This document shows, piece by piece, positions 1-6,920 of a DNA stretch of 22,249 bases. This stretch comes from UBA6911 sp964481255 (GTDB lineage: Bacteria > Acidobacteriota > UBA6911). The position numbers and the translations under genes are program-made. How positions within the stretch are numbered: the first letter of the stretch is position 1; every line of letters starts with the position of its first letter. Below the pieces are notes generated by a model. It had not been told where the DNA came from. It was given only the letters and a program-made list of their open reading frames with translations, and ran no database searches. The DNA lies in contig CAYZTZ010000048.1 of the NCBI GenBank assembly GCA_964481255.1, forward strand, positions 1 through 22,249, in the 5' to 3' direction.

Positions 1-207
1 GCAACGCGCCGAGGCGGACTCCCCTGGACCACCGCAGCACGCCGACGCCTCGGATCCTCGCAGGATCTGCTGCGGCGGCACAGCTGCCGTGCGCCCGGGC
101 TCCATCGTCTACTCCTATCCCTGATTACGTCCGCTTTGTCATGAATCCATTGACGACTCAGGAATGACGACTCATGATAGCCCGCAGCGGAAGGAGCGGC
201 CCAGATC
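1..207. other. Left-edge segment, possible tail of an unidentified gene plus aroK leader
   Basis: All three forward frames are open from the window edge. The frame beginning at base 2 and ending in TGA at 122-124 has the highest third-position GC and could be the C-terminus of an upstream gene, ending in residues SIVYSYP. I do not recognise that peptide, so it is not called as a gene. The rest, about 125-207, is the leader of aroK. Confidence 0.3.
150..178 (+). promoter_or_regulatory. Candidate sigma70-type promoter of aroK with a 10-bp tandem direct repeat
   Basis: TTGACG (150-155) and CATGAT (173-178) are separated by 17 bp and sit about 30 bp before the TTG start of aroK. The -35 element is good (5/6) and the -10 element weak (4/6). 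The decamer TGACGACTCA occurs twice here, at 151-160 and 165-174, spaced by GGAA, so the copies fall inside the promoter. That could be an operator or simply a small duplication. Confidence 0.35.
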
Positions 208-735
208 TTGGAGACCAAGAGAAATATCGTGCTTTGCGGATTTATGGCGACCGGCAAGTCGTCGGTGGGCAAACGCCTGGCCGAGATCCTGGGCCGGGAC
301 TTCCTGGATCTCGACGCAATGATCGAGGCTGAGGAAGGAATGCCGATATCGCAGATATTCGCCCAGAGGGGCGAGCCGGCCTTCCGGACTCTCGAAGTCC
401 GGATGGTAGAGCGCGTCGCGGAGCGTTCGGGGTGCGTCATCGCCGCCGGGGGCGGAACAATCCTGAATCCCAAAAACCTGGAAACACTGAAACGCAACGG
501 TGTCGTGATAGCGCTGGAAGCGGACGCCGACGCCGTCTTATCCCGGATCGGAGACGGGGAGGACCGCCCGTTGCTCCGGGTGGCGGACAAGCGGGGCCGG
601 ATACGGGAACTCATGGAGCTGCGCAAAGGCGCCTATGCGATGGCGGATATCGCCGTCGACACATCGCGTCTCAGCATCGAAGAGGTCGCCCGGCTGCTCG
701 TCGAACGGCTCCGGGAACAGGGCGAAAACCTATAA
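208..735 (+). CDS. aroK: Shikimate kinase (AroK)
   Basis: Cytosolic enzyme that phosphorylates shikimate at O3 with ATP, the fifth step of the chorismate pathway. The 175-residue length is typical of the family. A Walker A loop GFMATGKS lies at residues 11-18. The shikimate-binding set is visible as the DLD stretch (D34, D36), R60 in EPAFRT and the glycine-rich AAGGGT near residue 80. The DRPLL stretch carries the lid arginine. The start is TTG at 208, chosen because AAGGAG (191-196) lies 11 bases upstream and the protein begins at the usual distance before the P-loop. It runs toward aroQ on the other strand, the two stops being only 12 bases apart, so two steps of one pathway are encoded convergently rather than in one operon. 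Confidence 0.95.
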   Translation: METKRNIVLCGFMATGKSSVGKRLAEILGRDFLDLDAMIEAEEGMPISQIFAQRGEPAFRTLEVRMVERVAERSGCVIAAGGGTILNPKNLETLKRNGVVIALEADADAVLSRIGDGEDRPLLRVADKRGRIRELMELRKGAYAMADIAVDTSRLSIEEVARLLVERLREQGENL

Positions 736-747
736 GCCCATCCGGCT

Positions 748-1197
748 TCATGTCCGCCGGCGTTCCTCGAGTATGCGCAGGAGGGCCTGAAGGCCGCATT
801 CATAGCTGTGGCGGCCAAGCCCCGAGATGGTTCCCAAAACGACCGCGGAAAGGACCGATTTGGAACGGAAGTCCTCCCGGGCGTAAATGTTCGAAAGATG
901 GACCTCGATCGTCGGCAGGTTGACGGCGGCCAGGGCGTCGCGCAGCGCGTAGGAATAATGGCCGTAAGCGCCCGGGTTGATCACGATGCCGTCCGCCCAT
1001 CCGGCGGCGTCTTGAACTGCGTCAATCAGGGCTCCTTCGCTGTTGGACTGAAACACGCGCAGCTCCGCCCGAGACTCTTCGGCGATTTTTTTCATCCGCG
1101 CGTTGATTTCCTCCAGCCCCAGAGTCCCGTACACCTGCGGTTCGCGCTTCCCCAGCAGGTTCAGGTTCGGTCCATGAATGAGAAGAATCTTAAACAT
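748..1197 (-). CDS. aroQ: 3-dehydroquinate dehydratase, type II (AroQ)
   Basis: Catalyses dehydration of 3-dehydroquinate to 3-dehydroshikimate in the shikimate pathway. The 149-residue length and motif order are those of the dodecameric type II enzyme. Visible are the N-terminal GPNLNLLGKREP with active-site R18, the catalytic tyrosine Y23 in VYG, the NPGAYGHYS stretch and the histidine-containing EVHLSN loop. A C-terminal GLGRHSYECGLQAL helix completes the fold. The gene lies 19 bases downstream of the zinc dehydrogenase frame on the same strand and is probably cotranscribed with it. It converges on aroK. Confidence 0.96.
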   Translation of the reverse strand: MFKILLIHGPNLNLLGKREPQVYGTLGLEEINARMKKIAEESRAELRVFQSNSEGALIDAVQDAAGWADGIVINPGAYGHYSYALRDALAAVNLPTIEVHLSNIYAREDFRSKSVLSAVVLGTISGLGRHSYECGLQALLRILEERRRT

Positions 1198-1216
1198 GGT
1201 CGGTCCTCCGCCTTCG

Positions 1217-2212
1217 TCACGGCATCCTGATGTGAATTTTACCCGCTCTTCCCGCGGCGGCGAGTTCCATGGCTTCGCCGATGCGTTCCAAAGGATAGGT
1301 GTGCGTCACGATGCGCCCGGGCTGAAGCACGCCCCGCGCCACCCGATCGATCACGTAGGCGAAATCGCCGGGGTGGTCGTAGATCATGGACGTCCGGATT
1401 TGTATCCCTTCCCGTACGAGACGCATCGGAGAAAAACTCACGGGGTCGGACGGAAGCCCCAAAAGGACGACCTGGGACCCCCGGGGCGCCGCCCGGAGCG
1501 CCAGTTCCACGGCAGCGGGCGCACCCGCGCATTCAAAAACGGCGCTCACGCCCTCAGGTTCCCAAAGCCTTGCCGCTTCCTCATTCGCCAGGGCGGCCGA
1601 CGCTCCGAGCCGACGCGCTGCTTCGAGCTTTTCGGGGTATCTGTCGGACGCGAGAACGCGCACCCCGGAGGCAACGGCCGCGTGAATGAGAAGCTGGCCG
1701 ACCACGCCGCATCCCAGGACCGCAACGGTGTCTCCGGCCCGGGCCCCGGACTGGAGCAACCCGCGCACCGATACTGCCAGAGGCTCGATGGCGGCCGCGT
1801 CCTGGTCCGAAACGGAATCGGGGACGGGCCACACGAACTCGGCCGGGGCCAGGACCCGCTCCGAAAAGCAGCCGGGAACATTCACGCCCATGCTCTTCTT
1901 CCGGGGACACACAGCTCCCCGGCCTGTGCGGCAGAAGCGGCATGATCCGCACGGGTAGTTGGGTTCCACGATTACGCGCTGTCCGCGATGCAGCTTCGTC
2001 ACCCCGTGTCCCAGGGCCGCCACGCGCCCTATCATTTCATGCCCCAGCACGAAAGGGAGTGGGACTTCCCGGTGCCCCAGATAAAAGGACACATCCGTTC
2101 AGCAAATACCGGCGCAAACCGGCTCCAGGAGGACATCGCCTTCGCCGGGAGAGGGTTCCGGGATATCCCCTAGCGCGATTCTTTCAGGTTCCAGCAGCAA
2201 GGCGGCTTTCAT
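1217..2212 (-). CDS. Zinc-dependent medium-chain (alcohol/sorbitol-type) dehydrogenase interrupted by an in-frame TGA at codon 38
   Basis: NAD(P)-dependent zinc dehydrogenase of the medium-chain family; substrate unknown. The frame starts with ATG at 2210-2212 (MKAALLLEPERIAL), with GGGGAA upstream, and would encode 331 residues, normal for the family. The catalytic zinc ligands are Cys37, His58-Glu59 (GHE) and probably Glu143. The structural zinc set is C88, C91, C94 and C102, and the Rossmann motif GCGVVG is at 167-172. Codon 38, at 2101-2099, is TGA and follows Cys37 directly, where the family usually has glycine (GICGTD). The frame is intact on both sides (37 codons before, 293 after), so this is not a decayed gene. 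It may be a point nonsense mutation, a base-call error or a selenocysteine codon. If TGA stops translation, only a GTG restart at 2092 lacking Cys37 could be made. Confidence 0.8.
2072..2092 (-). promoter_or_regulatory. RNA hairpin just after the in-frame TGA of the zinc dehydrogenase (weak SECIS candidate)
   Basis: On the minus-strand mRNA, GUGUCCU pairs with GGGGCAC around a seven-base loop UUUAUCU. That gives seven base pairs, two of them U-G wobbles. The stem begins six bases after the TGA and the loop begins 13 bases after it. Position and size resemble a bacterial selenocysteine insertion element. The loop lacks the early G usual in such elements, so support is weak. Confidence 0.25.
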
Positions 2213-2620
2213 TCCATGTTCCCCATAGAAGCGGACCGCGCTTTTCGGCGAAGATTTAGACTACCATAGTGCGGTCTATCGACGCATCCAAATCAAAAGC
2301 CGAGGGGATTGTCGCGGGCAGAATAGGAATGACGGATTTCAGGAGCGCCACGAAAGAAAGCGCCTCGGCGCAGGGTGTCCTGGCGAAAGCATGGCCCCGG
2401 GATTCAAGCATTTACGGGCCTTGCGACGAATTCCCGCCTGCCTTGAAGGACCGGATTATCGGCTGTACGCGACAAGGCCCTTGAGAACCGGAGCCCGCCG
2501 GGATGCAACGGACCCGCCTGATGAAATGAAGAAAAAATTAATTGCAAAGGGACGAAGCATGCTAGAATTCGTGCCTCAGCAGGAAGCTGGATCTGTAAAT
2601 TTGTTGGAGGAATCTGAAAA
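2213..2620. other. Intergenic region without a recognisable gene
   Basis: A divergent intergenic stretch between the zinc dehydrogenase (minus) and ferredoxin (plus). A 71-codon GTG-initiated frame (2269-2484) crosses it but has weak third-position GC, no ribosome site and no recognisable motif. The only supportable signals are the ferredoxin promoter candidate and its GGAGG ribosome site at 2606-2610. Confidence 0.5.
2542..2568 (+). promoter_or_regulatory. Weak candidate promoter of the ferredoxin gene
   Basis: TTGCAA (2542-2547) and TAGAAT (2563-2568) are separated by a rather short 15 bp. The local sequence is AT-rich in a GC-rich genome and lies about 50 bp before the ferredoxin start. 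The -10 box matches well (5/6); the spacing makes the -35 assignment doubtful. Confidence 0.3.
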
Positions 2621-2923
2621 ATGGCCTTTAAGATCACGGATGAATGCATCAACTGCGGCGCGTGCCAGCCGGAGTGCCCGAATGAGGCGATCTTTGTCGG
2701 CGGCGAGGATTATGAATTCAACGGCAAGACCGTTCCGGCCCTGTCGCAGGACTTCTATTACATAGCCCCTGAAAAATGCACGGAGTGCGTCGGCTTCCAT
2801 GATGAACCGATGTGCGCATCGGTCTGCCCGACGGACGCCTGCGTCAAGGATCCGGATAGAGCCGAATCCAAGGAACAGCTGCTGGCAAAAGCCAAGGCTC
2901 TGCATCCCGACAAGAGTTTCTAG
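2621..2923 (+). CDS. 2[4Fe-4S] ferredoxin, Allochromatium (Alvin) type
   Basis: Small soluble low-potential electron carrier of 100 residues. Cluster one is bound by C9, C12, C15 and C19 (CINCGACQPEC followed by P). Cluster two is bound by C53, C56, C65 and C69, where the eight-residue gap between the second and third cysteines (CTECVGFHDEPMC) marks the Alvin subtype. An extra C74 follows, and a charged helical C-terminal tail is present. GGAGG at 2606-2610 lies 10 bases before the ATG. The gene stands alone, with a strong terminator directly after it, so its redox partner cannot be read from context. The UGSC selenoprotein is a redox protein in the same window, but no link is shown. Confidence 0.93.
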   Translation: MAFKITDECINCGACQPECPNEAIFVGGEDYEFNGKTVPALSQDFYYIAPEKCTECVGFHDEPMCASVCPTDACVKDPDRAESKEQLLAKAKALHPDKSF

Positions 2924-2946
2924 TCCCTCATAAAATAAATCCGCCG

Positions 2947-2998
2947 GAAGCTCACAGCGACAAGCCGCAAGCCAGCGGCCTGTGAGCTTCTTTTTTTT
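2947..2998 (+). terminator. Rho-independent terminator after ferredoxin
   Basis: GAAGCTCACAG (2947-2957) pairs perfectly with CTGTGAGCTTC (2980-2990), followed by eight T residues (2991-2998). A nested GCCGC/GCGGC pair lies within the loop. It sits 23 bases after the ferredoxin stop. Confidence 0.93.
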
Positions 2999-3277
2999 AA
3001 GGACGGGTTCGCCGCGAGGGCGTTCGTGTGCCTGTTTCAGGCTCAGGCTCCATCGGGTCATTGGGCGCCCGCGATCGGACATCAGGGTCCCCAACTTCGC
3101 GGACCACCCCTCCCGCCCAACGCAGCCATGAGGCTCCATTCTGTTGGAATCACCGGCTTCCTGAACCTTTCGCCTTCCCTGCACGGCCTCCCGTGTCCTC
3201 CTGAGATTTTTGTCACACTCTAAGCCCGGCCTGCCGATAGTTAATAACAGGTCGCAGGAGTTGAGCCGTTTGGCGTA

Positions 3278-3306
3278 TTGAGCCTGCAATCGAATAGCTA
3301 TAGAAT
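3278..3306 (+). promoter_or_regulatory. Candidate sigma70-type promoter of the zinc-finger gene
   Basis: TTGAGC (3278-3283) and TAGAAT (3301-3306) are separated by exactly 17 bp in a locally AT-rich stretch. Transcription would start near 3313, giving a leader of about 108 bases before the ATG at 3421. Confidence 0.5.
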
Positions 3307-3313
3307 AGTAAAA

Positions 3314-3340
3314 TCCGGATACATCCAGATCCGATCCGGA
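3314..3340. repeat. Inverted repeat at the predicted transcription start of the zinc-finger gene
   Basis: TCCGGAT (3314-3320) and ATCCGGA (3334-3340) are perfect inverted arms separated by 13 bases, beginning at the predicted +1 of the upstream promoter. It could be an operator for a dimeric repressor or a leader hairpin. Confidence 0.45.
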
Positions 3341-3420
3341 AATGCACACAAGTTTTCATCGCGGGCTGAAACCTGAAGCGCCCGGCCTTCCTGCGGGCGG
3401 GGCGCGCATCGCGAGGCGTT

Positions 3421-3612
3421 ATGACCGCATGCAGTTTTAAAAAGCTGGTACGGTTGCTGGACAAGCAGCTGACTCTGGACGAGAAGCTGGAAGTTCTGGA
3501 CCACCTGGAATCCTGCAGGATATGCCGGGACGCCGTGTATCAGATATCGCGGGACCGGGACGAGGCCTTTTTCATTCATCGTCCCTACAACGTTGAAAAA
3601 AACGTGGCGTGA
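3421..3612 (+). CDS. Short zinc-finger (zf-HC2-like) protein
   Basis: A 63-residue soluble protein resembling the zinc-binding part of ECF anti-sigma factors. The putative ligands are C4 and the cluster H28-x3-C32-x2-C35 (HLESCRIC), the order of the zf-HC2 anti-sigma finger. The N-terminal half is an amphipathic helical segment. There is no membrane segment or sensor domain and no adjacent sigma gene, so it is either a free-standing regulator or a domain used in protein binding. A GAGG site lies four bases before the ATG. Identity as a zinc finger is fairly safe; a role in sigma control is inference. The big regulator at 11814 carries the same finger type. Confidence 0.75.
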   Translation: MTACSFKKLVRLLDKQLTLDEKLEVLDHLESCRICRDAVYQISRDRDEAFFIHRPYNVEKNVA

Positions 3613-3967
3613 CGCCGGACCCGCCATAGCGATTCCCAGCCCTGCCCGGATCCGCCGCGGCCCTCGGCGATCGCCCCGGAAATAAAAGAAACCGCGCATC
3701 TCCTGGAGGAATCCCACGACGGACGTTTCCTTCCCGGAACTCGTCCCCTTCGTGGTCCGGCCGGCTCCTGAAACGATTTCAGCGACTCTGCGCTTTGCTT
3801 CTGGTTCGGATGCACCGATGCTGCGCCATCAGGATTGCACTCCTTGCGACCCATCCTCCCGCAGCGAAGAATCGAACGTCTCGCCCGCGCGGCCTTGGTT
3901 TCCGCGGCCCGCCGCGAATCACCCGGCAGGCCGCGGCCCGATGGCCCTGAAAGCCGAGAAGCCGGCT
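3613..3967. other. GC-rich spacer with short repeats, no gene recognised
   Basis: Open frames in this stretch are shadows with no motif. The decamer CCGCGGCCCG occurs at 3902-3911 and 3931-3940. The perfect palindrome GAAGCCGGCTTC (3958-3969) overlaps the stop codon of the minus-strand membrane protein and may help to end its transcript, although no T-run follows. Confidence 0.45.
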
Positions 3968-4246
3968 TCAGCTATAAAGGTGGAACAGCTGGAGAACCAG
4001 GACCATGATGCAGTAGTTGGCCAGGATAAGCGGATCGATCTTGTCGAGAAACTGTTTGTCCTCGATCCTGTTTCCCAAGATCCACCAGCGGCAGTGATTC
4101 AGCACAAGGCCCGTCATCGCGGCCATCACGAGCAGAAGCCGATAGTCCGACAGCGCGCGCATATTCTCCAGGATCCAGCGAACGCCGTCCGCGAGCAGGA
4201 TCAGAAGGAAAACATGCCCGGCCCAAATCATGTTCCGATGCTTCAT
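3968..4246 (-). CDS. Small membrane protein with three predicted helices, unknown function
   Basis: The 92-residue protein is largely hydrophobic. Predicted helices lie around residues 6-25 (IWAGHVFLLILLADG), 35-57 (LLLVMAAMTGLVL) and 74-92 (LILANYCIMVLVLQLF). The start at 4246 is preferred over an ATG 21 bases upstream because AGGAGG lies just before it; the upstream ATG would overlap the stop of the preceding gene. It begins 14 bases after the exported cysteine-rich protein on the same strand, so the two are almost certainly one transcript and may act together. I do not recognise the family. Confidence 0.65.
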   Translation of the reverse strand: MKHRNMIWAGHVFLLILLADGVRWILENMRALSDYRLLLVMAAMTGLVLNHCRWWILGNRIEDKQFLDKIDPLILANYCIMVLVLQLFHLYS

Positions 4247-4260
4247 ATGCCCTCCTAATT

Positions 4261-5043
4261 TCAACATCTGCTGGGGTCGCAGATCCCGTACGCTTCCATA
4301 AGTTTCTCAAGAGCAAGGAGAAAGGCCGCGGATGCGCAGGCAGGCTGGCACGCGGGGCATGCCACGCAGAAGATCGTCAGAATCACTCCTTCGGTCACCA
4401 TGGCCTTGCAAAGGCAGTCCACGTTCACCCCTACGAGATAGGAAAGATCATATTGGGCGGGCGTGAACTCCGGGCGGATGCCCAGAATCCGCGCGCCGTA
4501 GGCAAAGCGGTCCCGGTGAAGGACCGGATCGACCCGGGACGCCGCCGCCTCGATCTCTTTCGCCTTCTCTTCCAAAGCGTCGGCAATGGCCTTGTGAAGA
4601 GCCCGCACCCCGCCCATCCTTTTGATGGCCGCCTTGGTATCCAGATAGCTTTTCGCGTTCATCAATAGGCGGGCTCTCAGCTCCTGCTCGTCCAACCGGA
4701 CCCCTTTCTTTTTCCAGTATTCCGCCGTGATCCGGGCGGCGAGAGCCGGATTCAGCCTGGCGGCGTCGTCCTCGTCCAGTTTGCCGTCGATTTCCCGGTT
4801 GGTGCCGTTTTCCTCAAGATCAGCATCCAAGGCCCTGACAAGGGCGGCGTAGCGCCGGAAATGCTCCGCCTTGAAACCGTTCCGGGATGCGTCCGACGTG
4901 ATCCGGATCATCTCGTCAGCCACGGCGTCCATAACGGAAGCGGGCTGGCTGTAAGAAGCCGTGCCCTCCTGCGCCTTCAGTGCCGAAGGCGGGAAAAACC
5001 AAAGGATCGCTCCGCAGAGCATCCATCGTGCGATTCTTCTCAT
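4261..5043 (-). CDS. Exported protein with cysteine-rich C-terminus, unknown function
   Basis: A 260-residue protein with a signal peptide (MRRIARW, hydrophobic core, likely cut after ALKAQ near residue 25). Residues 30-200 are charged, helix-rich and contain no cysteine. The last 60 or so residues are quite different: hydrophobic, with eight cysteines, including the run CVACPACQPAC. That run has CX2CX2CX3C spacing, the same as a [4Fe-4S] ferredoxin site. In an exported protein these could equally form disulfides or bind metal. AGGAGA lies seven bases before the ATG. It is followed by a three-helix membrane protein in the same operon. No family is recognised and no function is proposed. Confidence 0.7.
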   Translation of the reverse strand: MRRIARWMLCGAILWFFPPSALKAQEGTASYSQPASVMDAVADEMIRITSDASRNGFKAEHFRRYAALVRALDADLEENGTNREIDGKLDEDDAARLNPALAARITAEYWKKKGVRLDEQELRARLLMNAKSYLDTKAAIKRMGGVRALHKAIADALEEKAKEIEAAASRVDPVLHRDRFAYGARILGIRPEFTPAQYDLSYLVGVNVDCLCKAMVTEGVILTIFCVACPACQPACASAAFLLALEKLMEAYGICDPSRC

Positions 5044-5226
5044 GGAATTCTCCTGTATAGCTAGGGATTATCGATCCGGTCCGAAGAGCGCCCTAGAAAC
5101 ACTCTGCGGCCCTTCCAGAAACACCCGTTGCGCGTTGGATCGCGGAATCTCCGGGAGACACCGGATTCCAGAGGCTGACCGTCCGGCAAGGGGAGCCGCT
5201 CTTGACCCCTCCTCCGTTTGCCGCCG

Positions 5227-6762
5227 TCATTGCCAATAGGCGCGGTCCAGTGTCCGGTACTGGATGGCTTCGGACACATGGCGCGCCTGGATTCTGTCGC
5301 TTCCTTCGAGATCCGCCATCGTGCGCGACACCTTCAGGATCCGGTCGTAGGCGCGGGCGGAGAGGCCCAGACGCGTGATGGCGTTTTCCATCTGCTTTTC
5401 GCACTCCGAATCCAGCCTGCAAAAACGCCGGATGATCCGCGGAGTCATCTGGGCGTTGCAATAGATGCCGGACGGCTCGAGACGGCGGTGCTGAAGCGCG
5501 CGGGCCGCGAGGATACGTTCCCGAATAACGGCAGACTCCTCCGCTTTTTCATCCTGCGCGAGATCCTTGTACCTGACGGCGGGCACCTGGATATGCAGGT
5601 CGATGCGGTCGAGCAGCGGCCCGGACACGCGCGCCAGATATCTTTGGATCAGGGCCGGCGTGCACGTGCATTCGTGCAGGGAGTCTCCGAAGTAGCCGCA
5701 CTGGCAGGGATTCATCGCGGCCGCCAGCATGAAACGGGCGGGAAAGGTCAGGGACATGGAGGCGCGGGCGATGGAGACTTCGCCGTCTTCCAGAGGCTGG
5801 CGCAGCACGTCGAGCACATGGCGCTGAAATTCCGGCAATTCGTCCAGAAACAGGACGCCGTTGTGCGCCAGGCTGACCTCGCCCGGGCGCGGCACCGTGC
5901 CCCCGCCGATGAGGCCGGCGTCCGAAATGGTGTGGTGGGGGGCCCGAAAGGGACGCGCCGCGATCAAACCGGCGCGGTCGGAGAGCAGCCCGGCCACGGA
6001 ATGGATTTTCGTGGTTTCGATCGCCTCCTCGAAGCTCATGGGCGGAAGGATGGTCGGGAGACGACGCGCGAGCATCGTTTTGCCGGATCCGGGAGGTCCG
6101 ATCAGCAGGATGTTGTGCCCGCCGGCGACGGCGACTTCCAAAGCCCGCTTGGCCTGGTACTGCCCCTTGACATCCTTGAAATCCACGTCGTAAACGCTGC
6201 GCTCGGCCAGCAATTGCTCGCGGTCCACCGCGAGAGGGATCCAGGGCAGCTTGCCGTTGAGCAGTTCCACGACCTGCGACAGGGTCCGCACGGGAAAGGC
6301 CCGAACCCCGTCGACGACGGCCGCTTCCCGGGCGTTGGCCTCGGGAACGATCAGGTGGCGCAATCCTCTTTCGCGCGCCATCGCGGCCATCGAAAGCGTG
6401 CCCTTGATCGGCCGGACGGACCCGTCCAGCGAGAGTTCCCCCATGAACAGAAAAGCCGACAGATTCTGCGTGCGCACGCGGCCCGATGCCCCCAGGATTC
6501 CCACCGCCATCGGAAGATCGAACGCCGAACCCTCCTTCTTCAGGTCCGCCGGCGCGAGGTTGATCGTGATGTGCTGCGCGGGAAGGGAGAATCCGCAATT
6601 GCGCAGGGCGGCCTTGACTCTCTCGCTGCTTTCCCGGACCGCCGTATCGGGAAGCCCCACGGTCATCAGGTTAAGACGCTGTCCGGAACTGAGATCGACC
6701 TCGACGCATATCGGGTAGGCCTTGATGCCGAAGACGGCGGCCGACTGGACCCGGAAAAGCAT
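5227..6762 (-). CDS. comM: YifB/ComM family Mg-chelatase-like AAA+ ATPase
   Basis: Hexameric AAA+ ATPase related to magnesium chelatase subunit I. In naturally competent bacteria ComM drives branch migration during integration of transformed DNA; many non-competent bacteria keep it. The 511 residues match the family length. The N-terminal Lon-like fold domain is residues 1-170 (VGLPDTAVRESSERVKAAL). The Walker A GPPGSGKT is at 222-229 and Walker B is in GVLFLDELPEF. The zinc-like segment NPCQCGYFGD with CTCTP follows, then SGPLLDRID and the C-terminal chelatase domain. AAAGGAG precedes the ATG by about 10 bases. It is divergent from hflX, with an intergenic gap of about 160 bp. Confidence 0.93.
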   Translation of the reverse strand: MLFRVQSAAVFGIKAYPICVEVDLSSGQRLNLMTVGLPDTAVRESSERVKAALRNCGFSLPAQHITINLAPADLKKEGSAFDLPMAVGILGASGRVRTQNLSAFLFMGELSLDGSVRPIKGTLSMAAMARERGLRHLIVPEANAREAAVVDGVRAFPVRTLSQVVELLNGKLPWIPLAVDREQLLAERSVYDVDFKDVKGQYQAKRALEVAVAGGHNILLIGPPGSGKTMLARRLPTILPPMSFEEAIETTKIHSVAGLLSDRAGLIAARPFRAPHHTISDAGLIGGGTVPRPGEVSLAHNGVLFLDELPEFQRHVLDVLRQPLEDGEVSIARASMSLTFPARFMLAAAMNPCQCGYFGDSLHECTCTPALIQRYLARVSGPLLDRIDLHIQVPAVRYKDLAQDEKAEESAVIRERILAARALQHRRLEPSGIYCNAQMTPRIIRRFCRLDSECEKQMENAITRLGLSARAYDRILKVSRTMADLEGSDRIQARHVSEAIQYRTLDRAYWQ

Positions 6763-6881
6763 GGCCGGCGGGCTCCTTTCGCCTTGTCCAATGGCCTCCG
6801 CCGGATTTGAGCCAAAAAAATTTCGGCCTGAAAACGACCGGCGTCCACGGGGAAAGACGGCGCGCCGGGAAGCGAGGCTGA

Positions 6882-6887
6882 TATAAT
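6882..6887 (+). promoter_or_regulatory. Perfect -10 box upstream of hflX
   Basis: TATAAT lies 39 bases before the proposed ATC start of hflX, so transcription would begin near 6894 and leave a short leader containing AAGGAG (6907-6912). No good -35 box is seen at 16-18 bp. Confidence 0.45.
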
Positions 6888-6920
6888 AGAAAGGGACCCA
6901 AAATTGAAGGAGCGCGGCCG

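Larger units (their letters stand above)
2999..3420. other. Intergenic region between ferredoxin terminator and zinc-finger gene
   Basis: No convincing gene. A 65-codon plus frame (3026-3223) and a long minus frame (2576-3349) are open but show no motif; the latter runs antisense through the ferredoxin gene and its terminator. The 3' part holds the promoter and inverted repeat listed separately. Confidence 0.55.

Noticed and set aside
2099..2101. TGA reassigned to glycine genome-wide as in Gracilibacteria
   Set aside because: TGA is the natural stop of several genes here (aroQ, hflX, regulator, permeases), so a general recoding is excluded.
2576..3349. 257-codon minus-strand frame
   Set aside because: Runs antisense through the ferredoxin gene and its terminator; no motif.
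4261..4263. Terminal TGA of the cysteine-rich protein as a Sec codon (after a cysteine)
   Set aside because: The frame ends again at TAG two codons later and the next gene's ribosome site follows at once, so it is an ordinary stop.
5218..6810. 530-codon plus-strand open frame
   Set aside because: Antisense shadow of the ComM-like gene; the minus frame has all family motifs and a ribosome site, the plus frame has none.
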